This document shows, in pieces, positions 34,604 to 47,306 of a stretch of DNA of 64,000 nt. Each line of letters starts with the position of its first letter. The stretch's first letter is position 1. The stretch is from Arachis hypogaea (lineage: Eukaryota > Streptophyta > Magnoliopsida > Fabales > Fabaceae), in the NCBI RefSeq assembly GCF_003086295.3, contig NC_092054.1, positions 55,525,046 through 55,589,045 on the forward strand, written 5' to 3'. Under the pieces are notes generated by a model. That model saw nothing but the letters and a program-made list of their open reading frames with translations. It ran no database searches and was not told where the DNA came from. A program made the position numbers and the translations under genes.

Positions 34604-34631
34604 CTGGTCTAGAACAACCTATGAAGGTTCT
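34604..34631 (+). pseudogene. 28-bp LINE fragment between elements B and E
   Basis: Begins with the target duplication of B and continues the endonuclease frame interrupted at 27033 (…GGLWL then V, a TAG where Trp is expected, NN). Confidence 0.7.
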
Positions 34632-36189
34632 TGTTGGCCTAGAGAAGAGGGGCTTGAATCTATGACCTTCTTTTAAACTTGATTAATCTTGCCTTAAACT
34701 AGAAAATGTAACTTAGCTTCTGTTCTATATGCGAGATAGATTATCCAGGTGACAATTTTATTTTGTCTCATAAATCATGAAAAACAGAATCAGTGCAGGG
34801 AAGAAAAAGATGACAGTCATGTATCCTGGTTCAGTTGCCTCGTGTAATGCAACCTACATCTAATTTTCACCACAGCAGCGGTGGAATTTTTACTATCATA
34901 TCAAATATTACATACACCGATTCTCTAGGATTCAATCTAATCCTATCTGGGACAAATCAAGCTTCACCCTAAATTTGACTTGGTTAGGAAACTTCCTAAA
35001 CTCTCAACACATTAAGTGCTTACCCAACTTAGCAAGGGATACAACTCAGACATCAGAAACAAAACAGAAATACAATAAAATAAGATATGATATAAATCTT
35101 GGCTTTTCTCTCCAAGTTTCTCTCTTTGCTTTTTTTCTCAATAATTTTTTCTTAATGCCTCTCTTTTATGCCTTTTACCATTGAATAGAAATAAAGAAAG
35201 GCATAATATACAAACAGAATACTCAAACATTAACCATGAAGGAGATGATGTTGCACATCTTTAATGCTATAAGTTGAACCTGATTTAGCACTCTCTACAG
35301 AAGCTCTCATCTTAGCAAAATGTTTCTTTGATGTAGAAATATTGTCCAAAATATTGAACTCTTATAGAGAAGCTCTCAATGAAACTCAGAACTCTAGTTC
35401 TCTCTCCTTAAACAAAAGTAAAGATTGTTTTCCTTTTTGTATGGACTCTGTTTCCTCAGCTAGGGCTTGTTCACAAGGTCAAATTCTTGAATCTTAAGCT
35501 AGCTAAAATTTTTCCTTTCTTTTTCTTCCATTAGTCTAAAAAAGTAGGTATTACAAATCAGTGTTAAGCACGGTAGTAGAGGAAAGAGCAGTAGCAATTA
35601 GCTTTCTCAGAGAGCTTGACAAAATCCAAACCCTTAATCTTGTGCTTTTTCTCTAAGTTCCATCATCAACCATTGATTTACAGCAGAGCAAGATAGCCAC
35701 CAATTTGTTCAAATTACTCGAAATAGTGGTGTAGAAGGAAGGAGAAAATAAGAAGCAAATGACTTGCATGTAAATGGAAACAAATTACCTTTAACCCTTC
35801 TGATTAAGCTTAACGTGCTTTTGTTGATATTGATTTGACATAGCCCCCTTGATTAGATTTCCTTTCTTTTTCTTTGGCCATTGGTAAGAGGAAACTAAAC
35901 TCCCTTTCTTCTCTGTGCTTTATCCAAAGTGAACTTAGTAGAAGCTTAGGATTGCTTCCCCTTTGGCTTGATTGGCATTGGGCTGGGTTGTGGTTTCAAT
36001 TTCCATTTAGCAGCTTTGGAATTATTTTGCTTTTGTATGTGGGCTACTTATCTTCTATGTTTGGGCTACAGAATGAATATGGGTTTGCAACACTATCCAA
36101 TCACATAAAAAACACACTTGGGTTATTAACCCAAATAACACTATATTTATCATCACCAAAATATTATTATTTGTTTACTAAACTCAACA
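34632..36189 (-). repeat. 3' LTR of element E
   Basis: Left copy; matches 43010-44556 with noticeable divergence. ORFs such as 35874-36257 also occur in the other LTR and are not genes. Confidence 0.9.
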
Positions 36190-36203
36190 ATCTCCCTTTG
36201 ATG
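36190..36203 (-). promoter_or_regulatory. Polypurine tract of element E
   Basis: In sense CATCAAAGGGAGAT directly before TGTTGAG, the classic copia arrangement. Confidence 0.85.
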
Positions 36204-36795
36204 GAAAACATCATTAATCATGGAAATAAGGAGAATGAATTACAAAGTTCAGATTAAAAACTTTCCTTTGATGATACTATTTCAGATGTGATCAACTCTC
36301 CCTTTTTTTCACCAAAGTATCTCTCCCTTAATGTGAGCTTTTCAACCAACAAATCTTATGTCATATTGGCATACATGCCAAAAATTATTGAGCATGATCA
36401 ACTAAACCAATTAGGCATCATTTTATCATCAAAACAACAAAGTTCAAAGTATGAGAATCATTAGAACCATAAACAGATAATTATCAAAACATCTAACATA
36501 ACAAATTCATCAAGTTAAGATAATCACCAAAGCATCCAAGACATGCATTTTTCATATTCAACAACTCATATTCATTTACTTTTTACTCACAACTACTTTC
36601 TCTTTTGTCATCAAGGGAGAAAACCAGTCCAAACCTACAAAAGATGGATAAGATAATGACAAAATAGAAAAACAAGTAACATATGTCTAATTAGTTAGGT
36701 ACAATCATCCAGAAAGTAATAAAACAATGTCTAAATTTCAAAAGTCACATAAAATTAAATGCATTAGAATAGAACTTCTTCATCATGAGACATCC

Positions 36796-38063
36796 CTAGG
36801 CATCTGAGCCTTCATCCTCAGTGTCCAATGACTCCTCTTGATCAGTGGCCATAGTATTATCTTCATGAATGTTGTCCACATATTTTCGGAGAACCGCCAC
36901 TATATCTCTTGACTTTGCACAATGCATTTACATTCCGAACGGCCAGCTTTCTCTCTTGTTGGCTTGTGGAGATAAGGTGATTGGACAGATTCACAAACTC
37001 CTACAGAATTTCCTTAACAACTCCATACAAAAGTGATTTGTGTCCAGTAGAGTTAGATATTCCAGTGGTGGAAGGAGGAGGAATGTCATCAAGTTCTTCC
37101 TCATCATCATCAAGGACCACTCTTTTAGATCTTGTGGATCCTTTCTTTTGTTGTTTTACTGCATCAGCTCTTTTTGGGTAAGAGTTTCTATTTTAAAATG
37201 CCTCGTTGGTCAGGTCAACACCAAAGAATTCAAAAATGCAGGTTAGAAACGTTTCATAAGGAAGTGACACATTTTTATCACTCCTTATGCTATCATACAT
37301 ATGTCTCATCATTAAATAAGCAAAAAAAATTCAATTTTCATAATGATAGCATACAAAACCAGTGTGTCACAAAATGAAACCCTTTGGTATGAACTGCTTT
37401 GAGGAAAAATAATGTGATTCACTATTCGATGAAGTTGAGCACGAACCGGACCTAGAGTCTTATAGTTAGGAGTGGGACCATCAATCAGAGATATATTTTC
37501 ACAAACAGAGGCAAGGGCTTCTTGGTAAGTAACACCTAGACCTTCATTCTATTTTCCAAAAGTATAAGAATTAACACCAACATCCGAATATCCTAGGGCA
37601 TCACTAATGGTTTTACTGTTCAGATTTAACTCACACCCTTTAATATAAAAATGAACATTTTAATCATGATAGGTCATGTTGGCATAAAATTTTCGAACAA
37701 GATCAGGGTAAACAGGCTTTTTTATTTTGAAAAGATGATTCCAGTCCAAAAAGGTTATATTTTTCACGTTCATGCTAGAAGTGAAACGATGAGGGTTGAA
37801 GTGAGAATGACAAGTAGCAAAATGAGATTTTAAAATAAATGGGTCAACATTTAGAGGTTCTTTAACTGAACGAAGAGGGATCTGAGGTTATCTCTTTGAG
37901 AGCATTGAGCAACAAACTTAGGTTTGGGTCTCTGAGGTTTATGATGTTCTTCTTTAGTGGCTGGACGTTTTCCCTTTGAAGCAGTTTGTTGTGAAGGAGC
38001 ACTTGATGGTTCGGCTGCCTGAGAGGAGGAGGGACACCTTGCTATTGTCTTGGTGCGAGCCAT
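36796..38063 (-). pseudogene. Third ORF of E (post-pol), related in layout to the second ORF of A/C
   Basis: Starts MARTKTIARCPSSSQ at 38063 and ends at a TAG at 36796-36798, with several in-frame stops and a frameshift. The N-terminus is Ser/Pro/Lys-rich (PSSAPSQQTASKGKRPATK). Downstream I read VRKFYANM, a Gly-x-Leu strand, an ISDALGYS-like helix, an IVNHIIFPQSSSYQRV stretch and a YAIIMK helix, in the same order as FYANL, VRGK, ILPTSNRSEV and IHCIMLGK in the second ORF of A. A basic, Asp-rich tail ends the ORF. Often called env-like in this lineage, but no signal peptide or transmembrane segment is visible. Homology to the PF20167-type domain is inference. Confidence 0.65.
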
Positions 38064-38780
38064 CGGGTTTGTGCAAGAAGGAGAAGGAGAAGGAGATGGT
38101 GTATGAGAGTGGGTTGGAATGTGAATGTGGTTGAGCATGAGACCCTTCAGGGATTTTGGGAAGTTGATGAGAGAATGTGCTTCTACGGGTTGCAGTTTTC
38201 TTTCTCATTTTAATGACACAAGGGAGTTGCAGTTTTTCAAGAAAATTGAAAAGATGAGAATGAGAAATTAAGAGGGATGTAAAGTATATGAAGGGTGTGG
38301 ATTATGCAACTGCAACAAGTTAAAGTTTTCTTGGAAAAGTGGAAGTTCAGAACCCTATGAGTACTTGATTTGAAAAGATTTAACCTTTGGTTGAAAAAAT
38401 ATTTTATTAAAATAAAATATTAAGTGTAGAAAAGACAAAACAAAAATTTTCAATGTATGACAACCAATGAGGCCCACTTACACAAAAACCAACTCTTATT
38501 TGGCCTAAAGGGTTGTTTTTAAGGAAACACAACGGATCACTTAATATCTGAAGAAAAGGTTGGCCGACATAAAATCCATTCAAAACTAAAGACCATATAC
38601 AGCACTCCATTGATGAAAGCTCTTCACTTGCCCAGAAATGTCTCATCCCAACCTAAGAGACAAAAACTTCAAACAATACATCAGCAAAGTTAAAACAAGA
38701 ATTCAGAACTAGTTATGCCTAGATTTGTTCTTAATTTGCAGAACCTATCTTCAGCCAAAGGTTCAGTGAATATATCAACT
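38064..38780 (-). other. Spacer between pol and third ORF of E
   Basis: No conserved domain. A short ORF in another frame (37954-38208) overlaps the start of the third ORF and is probably chance. Confidence 0.5.
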
Positions 38781-38791
38781 TGTTGTTCCTC

Positions 38792-41000
38792 TTATTTAAC
38801 AAATTGAATATCTATATTTTTCTTTTGAACATGTTTCCTTATTGAGTGAAATCTCACTTCAATATGTTTTGTTCTTGAATGCAAAACAGAATTTTTGAAA
38901 ATATTAATGGCACTCATGCTATCACAAAATAAGGAAATATTATCAGCATTCAATTTGTAATCAGCTAACTGAGTTTTCAACTATAACAATTGGGAACAAC
39001 AAGATGAAGCAGCAATATATTCGGCTTTAACAGTGGAAAGGGACATTGTGGACTGCTTCTTGCTTGACCATACATTCAGAGAACTGCCCAGAAAATAGCA
39101 AATACCATAAGTACTTTTCCTATCAACTCTATCTCCAGCAAAATCTGCATCACAATAACCAACTGCAGAAAAATCATCAAACCTAGGATACCATAAACCA
39201 AAATTGGATGTGCCATGAACATATCTAATGATTCTTTTAACTATAGAAAGATATGACTCTTTTGATTGTGATTGGAATATTGAACACATTCCAATACTTT
39301 GCACAATGTCAAGTCTAAAGGATGTTAAATACATTAGAGAACCTATCATCTGTCATACCTAGTCTCATCAACATCTTTCTCAGTTTCACCTTTTTCCAAC
39401 CGTGAGTTTGGGTGCATGAAAGTGCCCATGGGTTTGGCATTCTCTATTCCAAACTTCTTAACTAGTTCCTTGGCATACTTCTCTTGGTGAATAAAAGTTC
39501 CATTAGGTGTTTGTTTTATTTGAAGCCCAAGGATGAGGTTAGGTTCACCCATCATACTCATGTCAAATTCACTAGTCACGAGTCTACCAAAATCAGCACA
39601 AAGTGATTCATTAGCTGAGCCAAAAATTATGTCATCAATATAAATTTGAACTAGGATGAAAGAATCATTAGAATTCTTAATCAAAAGAGTAGTATATGTA
39701 GTTCTTCTTTGAAAAACATTTCTCAAAAAAGAAAGAACTAAGTCTTACGTATCAAGCTCTTGAAGCATGCCTTAAACAATAGAGTACTTTAGAAAGAACT
39801 AAGTCTTACGTATCAAAACCAGGAGGTTGAGCTACATACACTTTCCTATCAATAATTCCATTCAAGAAGGCACATTTCACATCTATTTGAAAAAGCTTAA
39901 AGCCACAATGGGCAGCATATGCAAGGAGAAGTCTTATTGCTTCCATTCGGGCCACTGGTGCAAAAGATTCGTCAAAATCTATTCCTTCTTCTTGGTTATA
40001 TCCTTGAGCCACCAGTCTTGCTTTTTTACTTGATAAGCTTCCATCTTCACCCAATTTGTTCCTAAAAATCCACTTAGTACCCGTCACTTTCTTTCCAATT
40101 GGATTTGGAATAAGTGTTCAAACTTGGTTCTTCTCAAACTGTTGTAGCTCTTCTTCCATGGCTTTGACCCAAGAAAGATCACCAAGAGCTTCTTTAACAT
40201 TTTGAGGCTCTACTTGAGAAAAAAATGCCAAATTATTTTCTTCCAAAGCGCTTGTTGAAGTGGATCTTGTGGTGACACCTTGTGAGGGATCCCCAATGAT
40301 GAACTCTTGAGAATAGTTCTTTAGAAATCTCCACTTAGATTTTGAGTTCTAGTTGGACTAAAGAGATCAATATGTAGCAATTCAAGAGGTCTTTTAGTAG
40401 AAATATCTTCCATTGGTTTGAAAAACTCTTTGTTTGTTTTTCCATTTGACATTCATCACAAGTGATGTCTTTGTCAAAATTTATTTTAGGAAGACCTTTC
40501 ACTAAATCCCTTTTAATAAGCTTGTTAATTTGAAACATGCTAGCATGGCCCAATATTTTATGCCATAACTATTTTTCAGATTCTTTTGAGTGAAAAAAAG
40601 CTACATTTTGATTCTTAAGCTCATCTCGAGTGAGGCCATACACATTATCACAATGTTTTGCCACAAATAAAACTTTATCAGAATTTTTATTCACAACAAG
40701 GCATTCTAATCTTTTGAAAATTACCAAGTAACCAAGATCACACAATTGGCTAATACTCAAAAGATTGTGTTTCAATCCATCAACTTAGAAAACATCATCA
40801 ATGAAAGTAGAGAGAACTTTACCTACTTTTCCAATTGCAATAATTTTACCTTTACCGTCATCACCAAAAGTCACAAATCCTTCATCATACATGTTGGGTT
40901 TTACAAAGAATGTTGACTTTCCCGTCATGTGCCTAGAACATCCGCTATCCAAGTACCACATGTCTTTCTTCTTCTTGGATGCTAGGCAAATCTACACACA
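38792..41000 (-). pseudogene. pol: pol of E: protease, integrase remnant, RT, RNase H
   Basis: In sense order: protease WYLDSGCSRHMTG (40958-40920); pre-integrase domain with MGHASMFQINKL and CDECQMEK (40553-40440); then sequence jumps near 40330 to the RT leader, so the integrase catalytic core is missing. RT N-terminal part: [51 protein letters not shown] (40087-39806). The LYGLKQAPRAWY segment is absent, and a 26-bp duplication sits at the gap (39731 and 39793). The catalytic box IYIDDIIFGS follows at about 39630. RNase H: GYCDADFAGD, KQSTMSLSTVKAEYIA, TKHIEVRFHSIR (39349-38792). Frames change and stops intervene, so it is inactive. Confidence 0.88.
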
Positions 41001-41273
41001 CTCTCAAGTAACCATAGGTATCTAAACTAACTTGGATCCTTTGAAGTTAATCCATCTTGGTTGTCAAAGATCATTGAAATCACAAATGACCTTGTATGTT
41101 TTATTTTTCACTACTATTTTGACAATAAAGCATTGAGATGAAGAATGACCATGTTTATTGCAAGTAGAACAATGATTGCTGGATGCATGATGCTGAAAGT
41201 GATTATAGGTGTGGTGCTAATGGTGATTAAAAGTTTGGAATTTTCTGCTTTTTAAAAAATATGCATTTTTTTT

Positions 41274-41535
41274 TTAAAAAAATTGATTTTTCGCAACTAC
41301 CCCAGTTTTTGCAATATAACCCAAACTAGAATTTTTTGAAATAGATTTGGTTCTTGATAATGATGCGTTTTTATCAAAATATAGTTTTTCAAAAGCAACA
41401 TCATTGTTAGAGAAATACCCAAGACCAGAATTATCAAATGAGGGTTTTGTTTTTGAAGATGATGCCATGATTTTAGTAAATGGTTTTTCAAAAACTGTAT
41501 CATTTTTAGATACATAACCCAAACCTGATTTTTCA
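41274..41535 (-). repeat. Tandem ~30-residue repeat between gag and protease of E
   Basis: Three related units: GYVSKNDTVFEKPFTK, GLGYFSNNDVAFEKLYFDK and SLGYIAKTGVVAKNQ. Ser/Asn/Lys-rich linker with no known domain. Confidence 0.6.
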
Positions 41536-41546
41536 AATAATGGTCT

Positions 41547-42964
41547 TTAATTAGCAAGTAATTTGTCCAATTTGCTTGAACTATGTACAAATTTTGTTAA
41601 ATCATTATTCAAACTTTTAATAATTGTATTAGATCTTTCATTTTCAGCAACGAGTTCTTGATAAAGGTCAATAATATGCTTTTCTTTGAACTTTTCAATT
41701 TTAGATTTTAGAAATCTATTTTTTTTAACAAGATCCATAGCACATTTGATTTCCTTCACTTTTTCTTTTAAAAAATTATTTTCTACTTTCAAAGTTTTAT
41801 TTTCAGATTTGCATTTATTATATTTATTTGACAATTTTTCAGAATGGTAAGTGAGATCATTAATAATAACATGCAAATCTTCAATGGATAAATCAAAATA
41901 ATTTACCTCATCTAATTGATCATGATCAGCCATAAAATAGATTTGTGCTTCATATTTGGAGTCTTCATCCTCATCCAAATGATTCTTTATATCCTCCCAT
42001 GAAGCCATGAGCACGTTCTTCTTTTCTTTCTTCGCCTTGTCTTCCTTTTTGAGCTTTGGGCAGTTGTATCTGAAGTGACCTGCCTCTTTGCAATAATAAC
42101 ATATGACTTTGCTTAGATCCTTCTTTTGCTCCTTTGAACTTGATCCCTTGTACTTTCCTTTACTCCTCATTAGCCTTCTCAATCTCTTAGAAAAAAAATA
42201 ATTTCATCATTCGAAAAACTATAATTAGATTCATCATCCAATGATTCAAATTTTTATTTTAGTGCCATTCCTTTCTTTTTAGTGTCTTAACTGGTGTTTG
42301 TGATTTCATATGCTAGAAGTTTGACTCTCAACTCATCATAGGTTAAAGGACTTAGGTTGTTGCTCTTAGCTAGGATAGTAGCTTTTGTTTCCTATTCTTT
42401 TATAAGGCTTATAAGAACTTTTCTCACAAGGGTTTGTTCAGTCTGGGTCATGCCCATAGCATGCAAGCTATTTATGATGATTGAGAATCTCTCAAACATC
42501 TCATCAATATTTTCTCCATCCTTCATGGAAAATATTTCAAACTTTTTTTGCAACATATCAATCCTTGTTTCTTTGACTTGTTTGGTATCTTCGTGTGTGA
42601 CTTGGAGTTTATCCTAAATCTCCTTTTTCGTCTTACATATATATACCTTCCTATATTCCTCGAAGCTGATAGCATAGTGCATCAAGTTGATGGCTTTGGT
42701 ATTTAACTCGACTTTCTTCTTATCTTCATCATTCCATTCAGCTTCTTCTTTTGGAGTCGCCACTCCATCAGAACTTGTCTTAGTTGGAACATTAGGACCA
42801 CTCACAATGATTTTTCATATGTTGTAGTCAATGGATTGAACAAATATCCTCATCCTTTCCTTTCAGTAAGCATAGTTCTTCCCATTAAAGAAAGGAGGCT
42901 AGTTGTTTGACTGACCCTCTGTTAGAATGTAGGCCACAGTATTTACACCCAATTTGTTAGCCAT
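41547..42964 (-). pseudogene. gag: gag of element E
   Basis: Starts MANKLGVNTVAYIL at 42964, close to the 5' LTR. UBN2-type copia capsid region (PPFFNGKNYAY, then SIDYNIW-like text, LMHYAISFEEYRKV, and ERFSIIINSL in another frame), interrupted by several stops. The C-terminal piece (42182-41547) is open and holds a zinc knuckle CYYCKEAGHFRYNCP, spacing CX2CX4HX4C, followed by a long charged coiled coil. Gag would package the RNA. Several frames are needed to read it, so it is dead. Confidence 0.82.
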
Positions 42965-43009
42965 TGGACCTTTCCTCCAAGCTGTGAAGCTTGATTATTG
43001 AAATTAGGA

Positions 43010-44556
43010 TGTCCTAGAGAAGAGGGGGTTGAATCTATGACCTTCTTTTAAACTTGATTAATCTTGCCTCAAACCAAAAAATGTAACTTAGCTTTGTTCT
43101 GTCTGTGAGATAGATTATGCAATGCACAAATTTATTTTTTCTATAAATCATGAAAAGAAGAATCAGTGCAGGGAAGAAAAAGATGACATAACCCCTGGTG
43201 CAGTTGCCTCATGCAATGCAAACTACATCCAATCTCTACTATAATAGCGGTGAAATTTTTACTATCATATTAAATATTACATACACCAATTTCTTAGGAT
43301 TCAACCTAATCCTATCTAGGACAAATCAAGCTTCAACCTAAACTTGACTTAGCTAGGAAACTCCATGGACTCTCAACACACTAAGTTCTTACCAAACTTA
43401 GCAAGGGATACAACTCAGACATCAAAAACAAAATAGAAATACAATCAAAGGAGATATGACATAAATCTTGACTTTTCTCTCCAAGTTTCTCTCTTTTCTT
43501 TTTCTCTCAATAGTTTTTTCTTAATGCCTCTCTTTTATGCCTTTTATCACTAAATAGAAACAAAGAAAGATATAACATAAAATAGAATACTCAAAGATTA
43601 ACCATGAAGGAGATGATGTTGCATAGCTTTAATGCTATAAGTTGAACCTAATTTAGCACTCTCTGCAGAAGCTCTCCATCTTGGCAGAACATTTCTTTGA
43701 TGTAGAAACACTGTCCAAAATGTTGAACTCTTACAGGGAAGCTCTCAATGAAACTTAGAACTCTGGTTCTCTCCCCTTAAACAAAAGTAAAGATTGTTTT
43801 CCTTTTTGTATGGACTTTGTTTCCTCAGCTAAGGCTTGTTCACAAGGTTAAATTCTTGAATCTCGAGCTAGCTGAAATTTTCCTTTCTTTTTCTTCCATT
43901 AGTCTAGAAAATCAGGGATTACAAATCATTGTTAAGCACCACAACAGAGGGAAGAGCTGCAGTGATTAGCTTTCTTAGAGAGCTTGACAAAATCTAAGCC
44001 TTAATCTTGTGCTTTGTCCCTAAGTTTCATCATCAACCATTGATTTACAATAGAGCAAGACTGCCAACAACTTCTTCAACTTACTCGAAATAGTGGTGTA
44101 GAAGAAAGGAGAAAACAACAAGTAATTGACTTGCATGTAAATAGAAACAAATTACCTTTAACATTTCTGATTGAGCTTAACTTGCGTTTGTTGATATTGA
44201 TTTGACATAGCCTCCTTGATTAGCTTTTCTTTCTTTTTCTTTGGCCATTGGTAAGAGGAAACTAAACTCTTTTTCTTTTCTGTGCTTTACCCAAATTGAA
44301 CTTAGCAAAAGTTTATGGTTGCTTCACCTTTGGCTTGATTGGCATTGGGTTGGGTTGTGGTTTCAATTTTTATTCAACAACTTTGGAATCACTTTGCTTT
44401 TGTATTTGGGCTACTTGTCTTCTATGTTTAGGCTGCACAATGAATATGGGTCCGCAACACTATCCAATCACATAAAAAACACACTAGGGTTATCAACCCA
44501 AATAACACTATGTTTGTCATCACCAAAATATTATTATTTGTTTACTAAACTCAACA
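43010..44556 (-). repeat. 5' LTR of element E
   Basis: In sense from TGTTGAGTTTAG (44556) to CTCTAGGACA (43010). The bases after it in sense (TCCTAATTTCAATAATC) do not match the usual TGGTATCAGAGC primer site. Confidence 0.9.
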
Positions 44557-47306
44557 ACCCAAACTACAGAATCAAAGAGTATAGTAGGCACAGTCAGACC
44601 CTTCATATTCTCATCTCGGATGATTCAGCGGAGTGGTGCCTCACTATTGACTAGGGACATCCACAAGAAAATAAGAGAAAAGAGGTTAGGGATTTTATTT
44701 GGGACTTGGCTAGATCTATTCAGAGATCGTGGGTCCTCTGCAGTGACCTTAATGATATCAGAGATGTTAGTGAGAAAAAAATAGCTCTGCTGGAATAATT
44801 CCTCAAATCAGAAGGTTTGGAGAATGGGTTAAAGATTGTAATCTTATCGATCTAGGTTATCATGGCACTAGATTCACATGGAGAGATTTGACGTGGTAGA
44901 ATAGGCAGCAAATTTTCAAGTGATTGGACAGAGCAATATGTACCAGGAATACAATCTCTATTTTCATGAAGCTACGATGGAGACCCTACCTAGAATCAAA
45001 TTAGACCATCATCCAATCCTGATAAGGTGTAAAGGTAACAATACTAGTCTGAGAATTAAATCCTTTAAATTTGAAGGTATATGGATGCAATGATTTCTCT
45101 TATTTCCGTCACGAGAACTGGCATATTGATCAACCTTTGCTCTGTTCTATCCAATATTTTGTTAAAAAAGTAAAGATGTGGAACCACGATACTTTAGCAA
45201 TATCTTCACTCAAAAGAGGATTTTATTGAGAAGACTGAATGTGATTCAAAGATTTCTCAGATATGGCACAATAATTTTTTAGAAGCTTTGCAAGTTGGCC
45301 TTATTAATCAATTGGAGCAGATTTTGGATAGAGAGTAAATGTCTTGGATGCAAAAATCTAGAGAAATCTAGATACTAAAGGGTGATCGTAATACAAGATA
45401 GTACCATCGAAAAGCAATCATAAGAAGAAAAAAATAGAATTGTCAAGCCAAAGGATAGTAATAGAGCCTGGATTGATGAAGATGTGGAAGACCTGAGTCC
45501 CATTTTGTCACCTACTTTAAAAATTTGTTTGCAGAGATCAATCTGAATAGAAATTGTACCATCCAAATTTCATATATTTGTCCTCCTCCTGATCGAAGCT
45601 TCCATGCATCCCTAAATAGTTTTGTCTCGGAAGATGAAATAGAGAATGCCCTCTTCTCTATAGAATCCCTCAAGGTTCCTGAGGATGATGGCCTCCTAGC
45701 TAGATTCTATAAGAATAATTGATCGACGGTTAAGAAGAGCATGAAAGATGTTGTGAATTGTTGGAACAATTTATTGAATATCAGTAGTGTTAATAATACA
45801 CTATTCGCCTTCATACTGAAAATTGACCACCTTGAGTTTATTACCCAATGTCACATATAAGGTTGTAATAAAGATAGCCGCCAACCACATCAAGCAAGCA
45901 CTGGGTAATCAGATATCTCAATCAGGCTTCATCTCAGGGAGAAGAATACAAGACAACATTATAGTAGCAAAAAAGATAATATATTCTATGAAGAAGTAAT
46001 CCTCCAAGCAGGGTTCCATGGCTATTAAGATAGACTTGGAAAAGGCCTATGACCACCTTAGTTGGAAATTCATTGAGTAATGTCTTATGGAGTTTGCGCT
46101 GCCACCTAAGCTCATTAATATTACAATGCCCTACATCTGATCGACTAGCTTTCAAACACTATACAATGGTAAGATAACGGATAAATTCTTTCCCTCTTGT
46201 GGAATTAGACAAGGAGATCCCTTGTCCCCCTATATTTTTGTTATTTGCATAAATTTTCTTCCGCACATGATTGAAGATCGGGTGAGGGATGGATCTTGGA
46301 AGCCCTTTAAAGTGAATAAACTAGGCCCATCTATATCTTACTTAATGTTTGCAGATGACTTAATGCTTTTTACTGAAGCCCCATGCAAACAAATGATGGT
46401 CACTAAAAATTTTCTAGAGAAATTTTACAATGCTTCTGGTTAGATTGTCAATGGTCATAAAATACAGGTCTTCTTCTCAAAGAAAGTCAAGAACCAAAGT
46501 CTAAAAGAAATGACCGATCTTGCGAGATTTAGAGAGACAATAGAAATTGGAAGATATTTGGTCATTTTCATTGTAAATGGGAAGAGTAGTAAAAAGAAAT
46601 TTAGCCACATCATAGATAAGGTTCAAAATCAACTAAATTAGGAAAGTGGTTCTTGCACGATCTGCAGTTAGCCATATAGCTGATTTTTCTATGCAACATA
46701 GCATATTACCAAATTTTTTTGCAACCAAATTGAAAAATTTTAGAAAAGATTTATTTAGGGTGACCATGAAATAAATTAAAAAGCACATTTAATCAATTGG
46801 AATACCTTTTGCTTATTGAAAGAAGCTGGTGGAATATGATTAAATAATCTAAAAAGAATGAATTCAACTTTCTTAGCTAAAATTTGTTAGGTTCTTATTA
46901 CCAACCTGAATACTCTTTGGGCAAAGGTCCTTTGGAGTAAATATACCTATAATGGCAGCATGCTAAACATGAGATATCCTTTGGTAAGCTCAAGCTTATG
47001 GAAGGATCTCTCTCATTTTTGGCCATTTGTTCAGGAAAGTCTAGTGCATAAAATTGAAAATGGGAGAGATGCTACGTTTTGGAAAGATAAGTGGCTTAGT
47101 GATGGAATTCGATTGATGATTCATGTTACCCCACTTTCCAGTGTTTTTGATAATGAAGCCAAGATGCTTAGTTTTGTCAATCAACATAAAGATTGGAACT
47201 TACAAGTTTTGTGTGAACTATTGAATGATGATATGATCCTTTGCATTGGTGCGATACTAGTGGTAGGAGATTCGGACCCCTTGATAGCCTAGCGTGGAAG
47301 TATGAC
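44557..47306 (+). pseudogene. LINE, 3' part: endonuclease end and reverse transcriptase
   Basis: Continues the LINE from 34631. Endonuclease: SDDSAEWCLT, RSWVLCSDLNDI (about 44730), then text across stops. RT: EDEIENALFSIESLKVPEDDG (45628-45690), KIDLEKAYDHLSWKF (46025-46073), GIRQGDPLSPYIFVI (46201-46245) and the catalytic FADDLMLF (46348-46371). A zf-RVT-like end region follows: VHKIENGRDATFWKDKWLSDG (about 47049-47110). Many stops and frameshifts; a non-LTR L1-type pseudogene. It is cut at 47307 by LTR fragment F. Its 3' end and poly(A) are outside the window or lost. Confidence 0.85.

Larger units (their letters stand above)
34632..44556 (-). mobile_element. Element E: Ty1/copia retrotransposon, SIRE/Maximus-like
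   Basis: Two LTRs of about 1.55 kb (TGTTGAG ... CTAGGACA in sense) enclose gag, protease, remnant integrase, RT, RNase H and a third ORF after pol, the layout of the SIRE/Maximus lineage. It lies in the LINE endonuclease. Flanks GTTCT (left) and ACCCA (right) do not match, so no target duplication is supported. The usual initiator-Met primer site is not seen next to the 5' LTR. Nonsense codons, an integrase deletion and an RT deletion make it defective. Confidence 0.9.

Noticed and set aside
35874..36257. 127-codon ORF, repeated at 44241-44654
   Set aside because: Both copies are inside the LTRs of copia element E; no domain.
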